This document shows, one piece after another, positions 1 through 5,859 of a stretch of 29,646 nucleotides of DNA. Positions within the stretch are counted from its first letter, which is position 1. The number at the start of each line of letters is the position of its first letter. This stretch comes from a virus, in IMG/VR virus record IMGVR_UViG_3300033571_010801, positions 1 to 29,646 of that record; one strand, written 5' to 3'. A model generated the notes under the pieces. It was not told where the DNA came from. It was given only the letters and a program-made list of their open reading frames with translations, and did no database searches. A program made the position numbers and the translations under genes.

Positions 1-195
1 CCCAAGGTTGTCGTTCTGGATCTTGTGAACCTTTGTCCGCAGCTTCGCTAGGTACTCATCGTTGAGGTCGAGGTATCCGCCCAGCTCCTCGACGTTCCCG
101 TAACGCAAGGCGAACCATGCACATTCAAGGATCTCAGTCATCTCTACCACGCTGATCCCTGCATCGGCCATTCGTTCGTCCATCGTCTTCGTCAT
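1..195 (-). CDS. Hypothetical protein, 3' end cut by window edge
   Basis: The ATG lies at 195-193 and the frame stays open for 65 codons to base 1, so the C-terminus is missing. The start overlaps the stop of the upstream gene by 4 nt (ATGA), and GGGAG precedes it by about 8 nt, so translation is probably coupled. The visible part is acidic and helical (MTKTMDERMADAG, then a VVEMTEILECAWFALR segment). It is the last visible member of the leftward operon. I do not recognise the family. Confidence 0.7.
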   Translation of the reverse strand, partial: MTKTMDERMADAGISVVEMTEILECAWFALRYGNVEELGGYLDLNDEYLAKLRTKVHKIQNDNLG

Positions 196-404
196 GTGTC
201 TTTCTCCCTGTCAAAGAACAACTCCATGGCGGCGATCAGTCGCTCCACCTCTTCGGACATCGGCCGGAAAGAACCAATCCCAAAATCCAGCTTATTGCCA
301 ACGGCCAGGTGCAGCGCCCGCAATAACAGCGCAAGCTCTCGCTTGGTGAGTCGCATGCTGACGGGCTGTGATTTGCGGATACCGCTTCGCACAACACTAA
401 CCAT
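192..404 (-). CDS. Hypothetical small protein (70 aa)
   Basis: The ATG at 404 follows GGAGGG at 6 nt, a strong ribosome site that decides the start. The gene overlaps the end of the upstream gene by 8 nt and the start of the next by 4 nt. The basic N-terminus (RSGIRKSQ) is followed by two amphipathic helices: KRELALLLRALHLAVGN and SEEVERLIAAMELFFDRE. No catalytic motif is visible. The helical pattern would fit a small binding or regulatory protein, but that is only a guess. Family unknown. Confidence 0.7.
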   Translation of the reverse strand: MVSVVRSGIRKSQPVSMRLTKRELALLLRALHLAVGNKLDFGIGSFRPMSEEVERLIAAMELFFDREKDT

Positions 405-606
405 GTGTTCCCTCCGCTAATGAGATTGCATTCTGTACCTGCGTTCTCCAATGAAGCAGGCGCTCTCTATCACTATCCGAATCAACCTGTGCCTGGGCAT
501 AGTCCAAGGCGTCGTCAGCAATGCGTAAGGCCGCCAGCATCTCTGGCGCTGCGGCCATGAGCCGCAGACAGGCATGATCGTCCACATAGACCACAGTCCT
601 AGCCAT
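397..606 (-). CDS. Hypothetical small phage protein (69 aa)
   Basis: The ATG at 606 is preceded by GAGGACGAGTG, the ribosome-site cassette shared by several genes of this operon. A GTG one codon upstream is less likely. The LRLMAAAPEMLAALRIADDA segment resembles the 'AAAPELLAAL' segment common in small phage hypothetical proteins (recalled, not searched). That segment is followed by a charged helix (DSDSDRERLLHWRTQVQNAI). It is probably all alpha-helical. A 34-nt gap with element copy 1 separates it from the gene before. Confidence 0.75.
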   Translation of the reverse strand: MARTVVYVDDHACLRLMAAAPEMLAALRIADDALDYAQAQVDSDSDRERLLHWRTQVQNAISLAEGTHG

Positions 607-627
607 CACTCGTCCTCCTCTGTTGTG

Positions 628-643
628 CTATGTCGCGGGGTCA
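628..643 (-). repeat. Intergenic 16-nt element, copy 1
   Basis: Exact TGACCCCGCGACATAG on the minus strand. Its TGA is the stop codon of the gene at 641-901. 21 nt separate it from the next ATG (606). Confidence 0.95.
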
Positions 644-901
644 ACGCGCCCTGTGTCCATCCGAATACAGCGGCTCGACATCGTTCAGCCGGCAGAACCC
701 GAACAGCTTCTGCGACACCATCATCAACGACGCATAGGTACGCGCCGCATCATGCAACGCACCGAACGGATCGCTCGACGCAGCGAAGTCGCGTTCGCAC
801 ACTCGCGTTGCCCAGTGACGCAGGGCGGGAGCGATGTGCCTCGCCTGCTCCAGGGTCAGGGTCAGGTCGATAGTCGCCTCGTCAGACTGCTGCTTCGGCA
901 T
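641..901 (-). CDS. Hypothetical protein (86 aa)
   Basis: The ATG at 901 follows GAGGAG at about 6 nt, and the gene overlaps the previous one by 20 nt. The N-terminus is acidic (MPKQQSDEATIDLTLTLEQA), followed by a helix-rich middle with HWATRVCERDFAA and a DPFGALHDAARTYASLMM helix. The terminal TGA is part of element copy 1. No recognised domain; probably a soluble helical accessory protein of the early operon. Confidence 0.7.
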   Translation of the reverse strand: MPKQQSDEATIDLTLTLEQARHIAPALRHWATRVCERDFAASSDPFGALHDAARTYASLMMVSQKLFGFCRLNDVEPLYSDGHRAR

Positions 902-1103
902 GACGCATCTCCTCTGTGTTGTGTCCGACGATCTCCATGATCAGACCGTAGGCTGTGTGACCTGGGTGCTTGCCGCCGGCCAGCTCGCACTTCCACTCAG
1001 GGCAATACACCATGTAGTTGCCCGTCTCTTTGTGCAGGGTGAACACCAGGGTGAAGCTGGGGTACAGCCCCTCTGCGTACTCCTGTTCGTAGGGTGTGCT
1101 CAT
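882..1103 (-). CDS. Hypothetical protein (73 aa)
   Basis: The ATG at 1103 overlaps the preceding stop (TGATG), with GGAGG a few nt upstream. An in-frame upstream extension exists but runs through the neighbouring gene and was not chosen. The sequence suggests a beta-rich core: SFTLVFTLHKETGNYMVYC followed by PEWKCELAGGKHPGHTAYG. Two cysteines (C34, C39) sit close together. The pattern recalls small phage proteins that report or bind a ligand, but I cannot assign it. Confidence 0.7.
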   Translation of the reverse strand: MSTPYEQEYAEGLYPSFTLVFTLHKETGNYMVYCPEWKCELAGGKHPGHTAYGLIMEIVGHNTEEMRHAEAAV

Positions 1104-1324
1104 CACTCTCCCTCCTTGCTCAACTCGCGGAACGCCGGGTTGCTGCTGGGAAGAAACCGGCATGCGATGTCGGCAATGGCCCGCACATGTGGGTCCATGT
1201 CCTGCGCCGCCTGCCCCCTCCCAGCCTTGAGGAAAAGACACCCTGCCTTGACCATCATGCGGACGGACCTCGCCAACATCTGAGCCGCCTCGTCCTGCTT
1301 GTTGCCGTCGATGACCTTACCCAT
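1103..1324 (-). CDS. Hypothetical protein (73 aa)
   Basis: The ATG at 1324 has the shared leader GGAGGACGAGTG, which here directly abuts the end of element copy 2. It ends in a TGATG overlap with the next gene. The protein is helical: DEAAQMLARSVRMMVKAGCLFLKAGRG, then HVRAIADIACRFLPSSNPAFREL. No family recognised. Confidence 0.7.
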   Translation of the reverse strand: MGKVIDGNKQDEAAQMLARSVRMMVKAGCLFLKAGRGQAAQDMDPHVRAIADIACRFLPSSNPAFRELSKEGE

Positions 1325-1335
1325 CACTCGTCCTC

Positions 1336-1351
1336 CTATGTCGCGGGGTCA
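1336..1351 (-). repeat. Intergenic 16-nt element, copy 2
   Basis: Exact TGACCCCGCGACATAG (minus). It provides the stop of the gene at 1349-1510. Only 11 nt separate it from the next ATG, so the element ends right where the GGAGG ribosome site begins. This is the shortest leader of the set. Confidence 0.95.
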
Positions 1352-1510
1352 GTAGCCCCCGGTGAATACGATCTCCCACTGCCGCCCGTTGATCGGGCCG
1401 ATCACCCGCTCGACCTCGAACGTCACGCCCTGCCGCACCAGCTCGGCGCAGATGCGGGCAACCGTCACCTCGTCTTCGCTCCGCTCCGGGATGATGATCT
1501 TGCTGCTCAT
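1349..1510 (-). CDS. Small hypothetical protein (53 aa)
   Basis: The reading frame runs from ATG 1510 to TGA 1349-1351, beginning MSSKIIIPERSEDEV and ending with VIGPINGRQWEIVFTGGY. The start overlaps the previous stop by 4 nt (ATGA). The stop lies in element copy 2. The flanking coupling and the shared codon style support it as a real gene despite its size. The alternation of a helix (VARICAELVRQG) and strands (TFEVERVIG, WEIVFTG) suggests a small alpha/beta fold. Function unknown. Confidence 0.75.
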   Translation of the reverse strand: MSSKIIIPERSEDEVTVARICAELVRQGVTFEVERVIGPINGRQWEIVFTGGY

Positions 1511-1764
1511 CGGTCGAACTCCATCGCTCGCCTTGCCTCGTCCATGTACTGCTTCGCCAGCTCGCTCACGACCGTAGCCCGCCGCTCGAACTCACGGCGG
1601 TCGGATTGGTAGTCGCCGCCGATCTGGTAGTCCCTGCCGTGCGGCTGCCACTGGCGCATGAGGGAGAGCGCCGCATCCAGGGATCGCGACACATCCGCCA
1701 TCTGCTCAGCCAGGACGCTGGCATGCGAGCCGTTGATGTTGGGAACCGGACTGATCATGTGCAT
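1507..1764 (-). CDS. Hypothetical protein (85 aa)
   Basis: The ATG at 1764 (MHMISPVPNIN) overlaps the preceding stop as TGATG and carries the GAGGACGAGTG leader. An upstream in-frame extension is rejected because it lies inside the neighbour. The protein is highly charged and probably coiled: LAEQMADVSRSLDAALSLMRQW, then DRREFERRATVVSELAKQYMDEARRAME. Family unknown. Confidence 0.7.
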   Translation of the reverse strand: MHMISPVPNINGSHASVLAEQMADVSRSLDAALSLMRQWQPHGRDYQIGGDYQSDRREFERRATVVSELAKQYMDEARRAMEFDR

Positions 1765-2000
1765 CACTCGTCCTCCTTCCGAACGGAGATGGTGTCGAGC
1801 CAAGCCGCATGCTCTAGCTGGTGCAGCATGGAATCGTAGTGCCACTTGCGCGTCAGGTGATCCAGGTATGGCGGGTAATAAATCTTGTCGGAGTCCTCGC
1901 CCCTCAGTTCAGCCATCGCATCGGCTTCTTCAGTGGACGCCCTCCGAAGCAAGGGCAGCAGCAGCCGCAATCCGTCGCTCTCCAGCTCAATCTTCACCAT
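1764..2000 (-). CDS. Hypothetical protein (78 aa)
   Basis: The ATG at 2000 overlaps the upstream stop (TGATG), and GGAG precedes it by about 8 nt. It starts MVKIELESDGLRLLLPLLRRAS. The C-terminal half contains KIYYPPYLDHLTRKWHYDSM and ends in acidic KEDE. No motif is recognised. Tight coupling to both neighbours supports a real gene. Confidence 0.7.
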   Translation of the reverse strand: MVKIELESDGLRLLLPLLRRASTEEADAMAELRGEDSDKIYYPPYLDHLTRKWHYDSMLHQLEHAAWLDTISVRKEDE

Positions 2001-2215
2001 CACTCGTTCTCCTCTTCGTCTGCCTCGACCTCAACGATCCGGCATCGGCCGGCGATCTCGTCTACCGGGATACGCTCCCGGCGAGAGGTCGAATAGAAAC
2101 CTTGGAACTGGAACCGATTGGCATACGCCACAGCCGCAGCCGCTGCCGCCTCCCGCGTTGGGTAGTAGTCGCTGCGGACTATGCTCATGCCGTCAGGTGA
2201 CAAAACGTCGAACAT
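2000..2215 (-). CDS. Conserved-type small phage protein (71 aa)
   Basis: The ATG at 2215 overlaps the previous stop (TGATG); a GTG one codon earlier is less likely. The text MFDVLSPDGMSI, then a helix with AAAAAAVAYANRFQ, then FQGFYSTSRRERIPVDEIAG and CRIVEV, matches a layout I recall from small uncharacterised phage and bacterial proteins (F/GYYS...RIP..E....C.I). The tail is acidic (EADEEENE). No function is known to me. The recall is from memory and not checked by a search. Confidence 0.75.
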   Translation of the reverse strand: MFDVLSPDGMSIVRSDYYPTREAAAAAAVAYANRFQFQGFYSTSRRERIPVDEIAGRCRIVEVEADEEENE

Positions 2216-2370
2216 CACTTGCCCTCCATCGCTCGTCGTGTCGCATCCGCCCGCGTCCGCGTCCGCCGCGTCCGCCGGTCGGCGTGTACCCCGGAACCGC
2301 TCCGGTGTTCGCCATGTCCCTTGCCGATCCGCCAGATCGGGCGGGGGTTGATCTTGATTCGCTCGCTCAT
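2215..2370 (-). CDS. Small arginine-rich protein (51 aa)
   Basis: The ATG at 2370 follows GGAG of the GGAGCAGGGCG leader, 10 nt after the stop of the upstream gene. It ends as TGATG with the next gene. It starts MSERIKINPRPIWRIGKGHG. The C-terminal half is a strongly basic run (RRTRRTRTRADATRR), which would suit nucleic acid or membrane contact. The CGG/ACG repeat at about 2245-2280 encodes this run and may be slippage-prone. Confidence 0.65.
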   Translation of the reverse strand: MSERIKINPRPIWRIGKGHGEHRSGSGVHADRRTRRTRTRADATRRAMEGK

Positions 2371-2380
2371 CGCCCTGCTC

Positions 2381-2665
2381 CTATGCCCGCGCGTCGGTGA
2401 CCCGCACCCGCTCGCACTTGTCCGTCAAGAAATCCCAGCCATCCCGATCCAGCTTGTAGACCAGCTCCTCCCAGACGCACCGCAGTGGCAGCTTCTCCAC
2501 CATCGTCGGCCCGCCAGTGACGGTGCATGGGTAGTAGGTGAGGATGTCCCTCGCCTTGTCCGCATCGAACGCACGAACGTCTTCGCTCCAGCGGCGGATG
2601 AATGTGCAGGGAAACAGATCGCCGTCGCACTCAGCCACCAGCTCATCGACAGTCATCTCTCGCAT
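2381..2665 (-). CDS. Hypothetical protein (94 aa)
   Basis: The start is taken at ATG 2665 (MREMTVDELVAECDGD) because GGGAG stands 7 nt before it and element copy 3 lies just upstream. A longer in-frame start at 2731 would have to read through the element. It contains LFPCTFIRRWSEDVRAFDADKA, a YYPCTVTGGPT segment and VEKLPLRCVWEELVYKLDRDGW. Four cysteines. Family not recognised. Confidence 0.7.
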   Translation of the reverse strand: MREMTVDELVAECDGDLFPCTFIRRWSEDVRAFDADKARDILTYYPCTVTGGPTMVEKLPLRCVWEELVYKLDRDGWDFLTDKCERVRVTDARA

Positions 2666-2687
2666 CGCCTTGCTCCCTTGTGTAGCC

Positions 2688-2703
2688 CTATGTCGCGGGG
2701 TCA
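2688..2703 (-). repeat. Intergenic 16-nt element, copy 3
   Basis: Exact TGACCCCGCGACATAG (minus). Here the TGA is not used as a stop: a hairpin (2716-2748) lies between it and the upstream gene's stop at 2756. It continues GGGCTACA like copy 4. Confidence 0.95.
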
Positions 2704-2715
2704 GCCCGACCGGGG

Positions 2716-2748
2716 CCGGGGCAGGCAGCACAGTGCCGCCTGCCCCGG
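2716..2748 (-). terminator. Strong GC hairpin between genes (terminator or processing site)
   Basis: CCGGGGCAGGC (2716-2726) pairs perfectly with GCCTGCCCCGG (2738-2748) around an 11-nt loop. It sits just after the stop of the DUF932 gene and just before element copy 3. No U tract follows on the minus strand. It may be an attenuator, an RNA-stabilising end or an RNase site rather than a classic terminator. Confidence 0.6.
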
Positions 2749-2755
2749 TGCTAGG

Positions 2756-3649
2756 TCAGACCGCCAACGCCAGCTCCTCAGCCCGCCGCACCGCGGCGTC
2801 GCTCGACGCCAGGATGATGCGGTCGATGTCGGTCGGGTGGCCGCGCCGCCGGGAGTCGTGTTGGACGTACCCCTGGATCGCGTTGTATGCCTCCCACGCA
2901 GACACCACGAATGAACTGTCCAATTCACCGCGACCCGTCCGCATCCGCTCGCTGTAGATCCGGCGGAAGATGGCTTCCGTCCGGTTGCGGTGGATGGTGA
3001 CTCCCCGGCCGGTGTCGCGGTCAGGCTCGCCATACACCGACCGCAGGAACTCCACCATGCTGACCCGCCTGGACTCCATCTGCTGGATGACGGTCTGCAT
3101 ATTCCCCCAGGCGTGGCGCAGCCCGCCGAAGGTTTCGATCAGCTCGTCCATCCGCGGACGCAGGCTGGAGGTATGCCGGATGGTGACCGACACACTGTTC
3201 ACCGACTGCATCCGGCTCAGGTTCCGGCAAACGTCGCGGTAGTACCCGACGCTCGCCCGAAAGCTGCCCGACCCACCGTAGGGTGCGGAGATGAACAGCC
3301 GGGGCCAGACATCGTCGCCGCCGTTGCGTCCGTTGTCGAAGACACGCAGCCGCTGCTTATCGGTCGGCTCCGCGATGACGAAGTGTCCGTCGGAGAATCC
3401 GCAACTGAGACTCGCCACCCCGTCGAACGCAGCCGACGCCGCATCGACCAGGGCAATCACATCGTCCGTCGTGTGCGGCTCGTATCGGTTGGTGACCGAC
3501 CCGCCACCGACTGCCCGCCCAGTGTCCGACCGGAACAGGCCGAACCAGGGGGTACTCAGCCCGTCCGGCCCACGCAGGGGGAACCGATCCACGCTGAAGT
3601 TGTACTGCTGCCGCACCGTTGCGGCGATGTCACACGCTTGCACATTCAT
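2756..3649 (-). CDS. DUF932-type phage/plasmid-like protein (297 aa)
   Basis: The ATG at 3649 follows GGAG at 7 nt; a GTG one codon earlier is possible. The length and layout fit the DUF932 'phage/plasmid-like' family, whose biochemical role is unsettled. Points of resemblance are a short N-terminal strand region ending in TPWFGLFRSDTG, GGGSVTNRYEPHTTDDVIALVDAA (about residues 50-72), a central beta-rich FVIAEP and LFISAPYGGSGSF region, then long helices (DELIETFGGLRHAWGNMQTVIQQME, FRRIYSERM) and a WEAYNAIQGYVQHDSRRRG end. It is the largest gene of the operon. Element copy 4 lies in front of it and copy 3 behind it. In phages this family often sits in early or replication regions, which fits its place here. 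Assignment is by remembered family features only. Confidence 0.75.
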   Translation of the reverse strand: MNVQACDIAATVRQQYNFSVDRFPLRGPDGLSTPWFGLFRSDTGRAVGGGSVTNRYEPHTTDDVIALVDAASAAFDGVASLSCGFSDGHFVIAEPTDKQRLRVFDNGRNGGDDVWPRLFISAPYGGSGSFRASVGYYRDVCRNLSRMQSVNSVSVTIRHTSSLRPRMDELIETFGGLRHAWGNMQTVIQQMESRRVSMVEFLRSVYGEPDRDTGRGVTIHRNRTEAIFRRIYSERMRTGRGELDSSFVVSAWEAYNAIQGYVQHDSRRRGHPTDIDRIILASSDAAVRRAEELALAV

Positions 3650-3688
3650 CACGCTTCTCCTAGAGGAAACCGAACCAGTTCTGTAGCC

Positions 3689-3704
3689 CTATGTCGCGGG
3701 GTCA
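3689..3704 (-). repeat. Intergenic 16-nt element, copy 4
   Basis: Exact TGACCCCGCGACATAG (minus). It supplies the stop of the gene at 3702-4088. 39 nt to the DUF932 start. Confidence 0.95.
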
Positions 3705-4088
3705 CTGGCCCCGGCCCCATGCCAGCAACGCCCGCCGGCTTGTCAGGATGGTGGCGAACCGCTCGCCGTCGATGTCCCGCCCATGCAGATCACGCCAATG
3801 CGGCGCGACCCGCGGGTTGTATTGCACCTCCACAGCCGACAGACCGTAGGGCCACGACCCGTCGGAGGTCTGCACCGACACCCGCTCTGCCTCGACCCAC
3901 GCACAAGGCGACTTGTTCTCGCCGTCGTGGATAGCCTGAGCCGTTCCGCGTCGGTTCCGCAGCCGACACCCGTACATGCGGAGGTAGGTTGTGTCGGGGC
4001 TGTGGTACTCGACCCGCCCGTCGGCGTGGCGAATCTGCCACTTGCCGTAGTTCTCGCCCGCACCAAGATGAAACCGCACCCGAACCAT
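3702..4088 (-). CDS. Hypothetical protein (128 aa)
   Basis: The ATG at 4088 (MVRVRFHLGAGENYG) follows AAGGAG at about 8 nt. Alternative in-frame ATGs at 4109 and 4130 lack a good ribosome site. It is a beta-rich protein with YGKWQIRHADGRVEYHSPDTTYLRM, CAWVEAERVSVQT, GLSAVEVQYNPRVAPHW and GERFATILTSRRALLAWGRGQ. The 'kWQIRHaDGRVeYhsPd' segment recalls small phage proteins of unknown role. The stop is in element copy 4. Confidence 0.7.
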   Translation of the reverse strand: MVRVRFHLGAGENYGKWQIRHADGRVEYHSPDTTYLRMYGCRLRNRRGTAQAIHDGENKSPCAWVEAERVSVQTSDGSWPYGLSAVEVQYNPRVAPHWRDLHGRDIDGERFATILTSRRALLAWGRGQ

Positions 4089-4141
4089 GCTGCGTCTCCT
4101 TGTGTCCATTGTCCGACCGCGCCAAGCCATGTCTCGCCCGC

Positions 4142-4157
4142 CTATGTCGCGGGGTCA
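4142..4157 (-). repeat. Intergenic 16-nt element, copy 5
   Basis: Exact TGACCCCGCGACATAG (minus). It supplies the stop of the gene at 4155-4379. 53 nt to the next chosen ATG (4088), the longest leader. Confidence 0.95.
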
Positions 4158-4379
4158 GTCCATCACGCCGCGGTAGGGGTTGATCATCGTCGTGCCTGGG
4201 GCGTCGTCGCCCTGCGGCTCGACATACTCGACGGTCAGCCGCCAGCCCTGCCCGCGCTCAGCCAGCAGCAGGCTTCCCGCTCTCGTCGCCGCCGACGCCG
4301 TGCGGAAACTGCTGACCACGAAGATCTCCGGGTCCACCTGCCCAGGCTTGTCGAGAATGAACCGCCACGAACCCTTCAT
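4155..4379 (-). CDS. Hypothetical protein (74 aa)
   Basis: The ATG at 4379 is preceded by AAGGAG at about 8 nt. It begins MKGSWRFILDKPGQVDPEIFVVSSFRTASAATRAG, with a WRLTVEYVEPQGD strand segment near the end. Probably a small alpha/beta protein. The stop lies in element copy 5. No family recognised. Confidence 0.7.
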   Translation of the reverse strand: MKGSWRFILDKPGQVDPEIFVVSSFRTASAATRAGSLLLAERGQGWRLTVEYVEPQGDDAPGTTMINPYRGVMD

Positions 4380-4414
4380 GCCATTTCTCCTTGTGTGTGT
4401 TGCCCTTCGCCCTG

Positions 4415-4430
4415 CTATGTCGCGGGGTCA
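4415..4430 (-). repeat. Intergenic 16-nt element, copy 6
   Basis: Exact TGACCCCGCGACATAG (minus). It supplies the stop of the gene at 4428-4739. 35 nt to the next ATG. Confidence 0.95.
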
Positions 4431-4739
4431 GCCGTTGTGATGTCCGGTGTAGATGTCGTCCCCGATGGGCAGGGATACGTCGCGGATGTAGTCGCCGCCC
4501 GCGACAATGCACCGCTCCATATGCCCCAGATCCTGCACCGCGCACCGGAACCGGCAGACGCCGCACCGGACTAGCACCTGTCGCAGCCGGTCAAACCCCA
4601 GGATGTCCGCGACATCGGACGAGGTGAGGAAACCATGCCGCGCCCGTATCGCGGGGGCGTTCGCCTCGAAGCGCGCGTGCGCCATATCGGGGGAAATGCA
4701 GGTTGCGTTTGGAAATCGACGGTCGGTCATGGTTTGCAT
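4428..4739 (-). CDS. Cysteine-containing hypothetical protein (103 aa)
   Basis: The start is at ATG 4739 (MQTMTDRRFPNATC) because GGAACAAACC precedes it at the same distance as GGAGCAAACC before the GP88-like gene. A longer frame would read through element copy 7. It contains NAPAIRARHGFLTSSDVADILGFDRLRQVL, which could be a small helix-turn-helix-like segment, followed by RCGVCRFRC, whose CxxCxxxC spacing might bind metal. The combination hints at a DNA-binding regulator, but this is inference only. Confidence 0.7.
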   Translation of the reverse strand: MQTMTDRRFPNATCISPDMAHARFEANAPAIRARHGFLTSSDVADILGFDRLRQVLVRCGVCRFRCAVQDLGHMERCIVAGGDYIRDVSLPIGDDIYTGHHNG

Positions 4740-4758
4740 GGTTTGTTCCTTTTCTCTG

Positions 4759-4774
4759 CTATGTCGCGGGGTCA
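4759..4774 (-). repeat. Intergenic 16-nt element, copy 7
   Basis: Exact TGACCCCGCGACATAG (minus). It supplies the stop of the GP88-like gene. 19 nt to the next ATG (4739). Confidence 0.95.
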
Positions 4775-5620
4775 GCCCGCCAGTTCGTATTGACGCCCGG
4801 CGATAGTTGCCCACAGTTGGGCAAACCCGGAGTCGATTGCCGCATTGCGAGAGTCATAGGTGCGGGCGAGCAGACGCAGCCCGACCAACACGCCCCGCGG
4901 ATCGTCCGGCCGCCAATCGGTTTTCCCGCCGTCGATAGCCGGGAACCCGCGCCACGACGCCGGCAGCCGTTGCTTGTGCGCGGCCTTGCCACACTTGCCG
5001 CCGTGTTCGTAGAACACGACCGACACATTCCCGCCGGCCCGTAGAATCCGCTCAGCGGCTTCCCAGTTCGTGCCGTCGAAAGAGAACGTCACCCAGTAGT
5101 TCGGGCGAATAGCACCCCATCGGCGCGGGTTTTTCGAGTAATCGTAGAACGATATGCCGGGGTTGGCATCGATGACGCCGTAGTGTTCCCAGGGTATGTC
5201 GGAGAACATATTGAGGCGCACCCCGACCGTAGTGTCGGGAGGGTACTTCTCCCGGAATCGGGATAGTTCGCGGTTCAATTTCGCGAGGAACCATTCCCGC
5301 GCGAGATACCACAAGACGGTTTTCGCGACTCGCGCCCCGGCCACCGACGGCACCGGCCCCTGACCTTGATGCGCCAGACAGGGAACGACGCACACTTTCG
5401 CGAACGGGCAGACGTTGCCGAAGCCGATCCCGTCCGCGGGGTAGAGCGACAGCCCCATGGTGACAACCTCATTCTTGGCTGTCTTCGGGTTCAGGTCACC
5501 CTCGCCCAGCAGCTTGCCAACCCCCGTAGGCTTTGGCAGACGACCGCCAGACACAGTGGCCCGGTTCGGGCTATGTAGCACGACGGTATAGCCGTGCTTC
5601 TCAATAGTGATGGGGTACAT
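4772..5620 (-). CDS. GP88-like phage protein (282 aa)
   Basis: The ATG at 5620 (MYPITIEKHG) follows GGAGCAAACC; upstream in-frame codons lead back into element copy 8. The protein resembles the phage 'gene product 88' family as I remember it. The points of similarity are an N-terminal GVGKLLGEGDLNPKTAKN region, VTMGLSLYPADGIGFGNV followed by a cysteine cluster CPFAKVCVVPC (C71, C77, C81), then GARVAKTVLWYLAREWFLAKLNREL, VRLNMFSDIPWE and ISFYDYSKNP. The C-x5-C-x3-C cluster suggests metal or Fe-S binding. The family has no settled biochemical function that I know. It is the first full-size gene of the leftward operon, so it is probably expressed early and strongly. Confidence 0.7.
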   Translation of the reverse strand: MYPITIEKHGYTVVLHSPNRATVSGGRLPKPTGVGKLLGEGDLNPKTAKNEVVTMGLSLYPADGIGFGNVCPFAKVCVVPCLAHQGQGPVPSVAGARVAKTVLWYLAREWFLAKLNRELSRFREKYPPDTTVGVRLNMFSDIPWEHYGVIDANPGISFYDYSKNPRRWGAIRPNYWVTFSFDGTNWEAAERILRAGGNVSVVFYEHGGKCGKAAHKQRLPASWRGFPAIDGGKTDWRPDDPRGVLVGLRLLARTYDSRNAAIDSGFAQLWATIAGRQYELAG

Positions 5621-5639
5621 GGTTTGCTCCGTTTCCCGC

Positions 5640-5655
5640 ATATGTCGCGGGGTCG
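5640..5655 (-). repeat. Intergenic 16-nt element, copy 8 (variant)
   Basis: The minus strand reads CGACCCCGCGACATAT: the core GACCCCGCGACATA is intact but both end bases differ, so no stop codon is formed. 19 nt to the GP88-like start. Confidence 0.9.
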
Positions 5656-5682
5656 AGACTCCGTTGTGTTGAGAACCGAAAG

Positions 5683-5729
5683 AGGGAACCGACGGGGTCG
5701 AACCGTCGAACGGGCCTATCCCGTTCCCT
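5683..5729 (-). ncRNA. 47-nt tRNA-like fold (T-arm plus acceptor-like stem)
   Basis: On the minus strand AGGGAA (5729-5724) pairs with TTCCCT (5688-5683). Inside are a CGGG/CCCG hairpin (5723-5711, loop ATAGG) and a perfect T-arm, GACGG-TTCGACC-CCGTC (5707-5691), with the canonical TTCGAnn loop. There is no D-arm or full anticodon arm, so it is not a normal tRNA. It lies in the 82-nt gap between element copies 8 and 9. It could be a tRNA remnant, a tRNA mimic or chance. Confidence 0.45.
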
Positions 5730-5737
5730 ACACCCTG

Positions 5738-5753
5738 CTATGTCGCGGGGTCA
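5738..5753 (-). repeat. Intergenic 16-nt element, copy 9
   Basis: Exact TGACCCCGCGACATAG (minus). It supplies the stop of the 29-aa ORF and is followed by the tRNA-like fold rather than a coding gene. Confidence 0.95.
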
Positions 5754-5840
5754 CGACGCCTTGACGAATGACAGCGCGAGGATGAATGCCGCCTCAGCCG
5801 TGAAACCCATGGCCCGATACCGATTGAATGCCTGACGCAT
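5751..5840 (-). CDS. Very small protein (29 aa), first gene of the leftward operon
   Basis: ATG 5840 follows GGAGCAAGTC, the same ribosome-site cassette as the GP88-like gene, and TGA is at 5751-5753 inside element copy 9. It starts MRQAFNRYRAMGFTAEAAF and ends with the hydrophobic ILALSFVKAS. Element copies on both sides, as with the larger genes, argue that it is translated. A short amphipathic helix is likely. Function unknown. Confidence 0.6.
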   Translation of the reverse strand: MRQAFNRYRAMGFTAEAAFILALSFVKAS

Positions 5841-5859
5841 GACTTGCTCCTTTGTCCTG

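Noticed and set aside
574-3934. Plus-strand frames opposite the leftward operon (for example 2219-2914 and 2990-3934)
   Set aside because: They are Arg/Pro/His/Ser-rich mirror frames of coupled minus-strand genes with good ribosome sites. No domain or start signal supports them.
5683-5729. A complete tRNA gene at this place
   Set aside because: Only 47 nt, with no D-arm and no anticodon arm of normal size. Listed as a tRNA-like fold instead.
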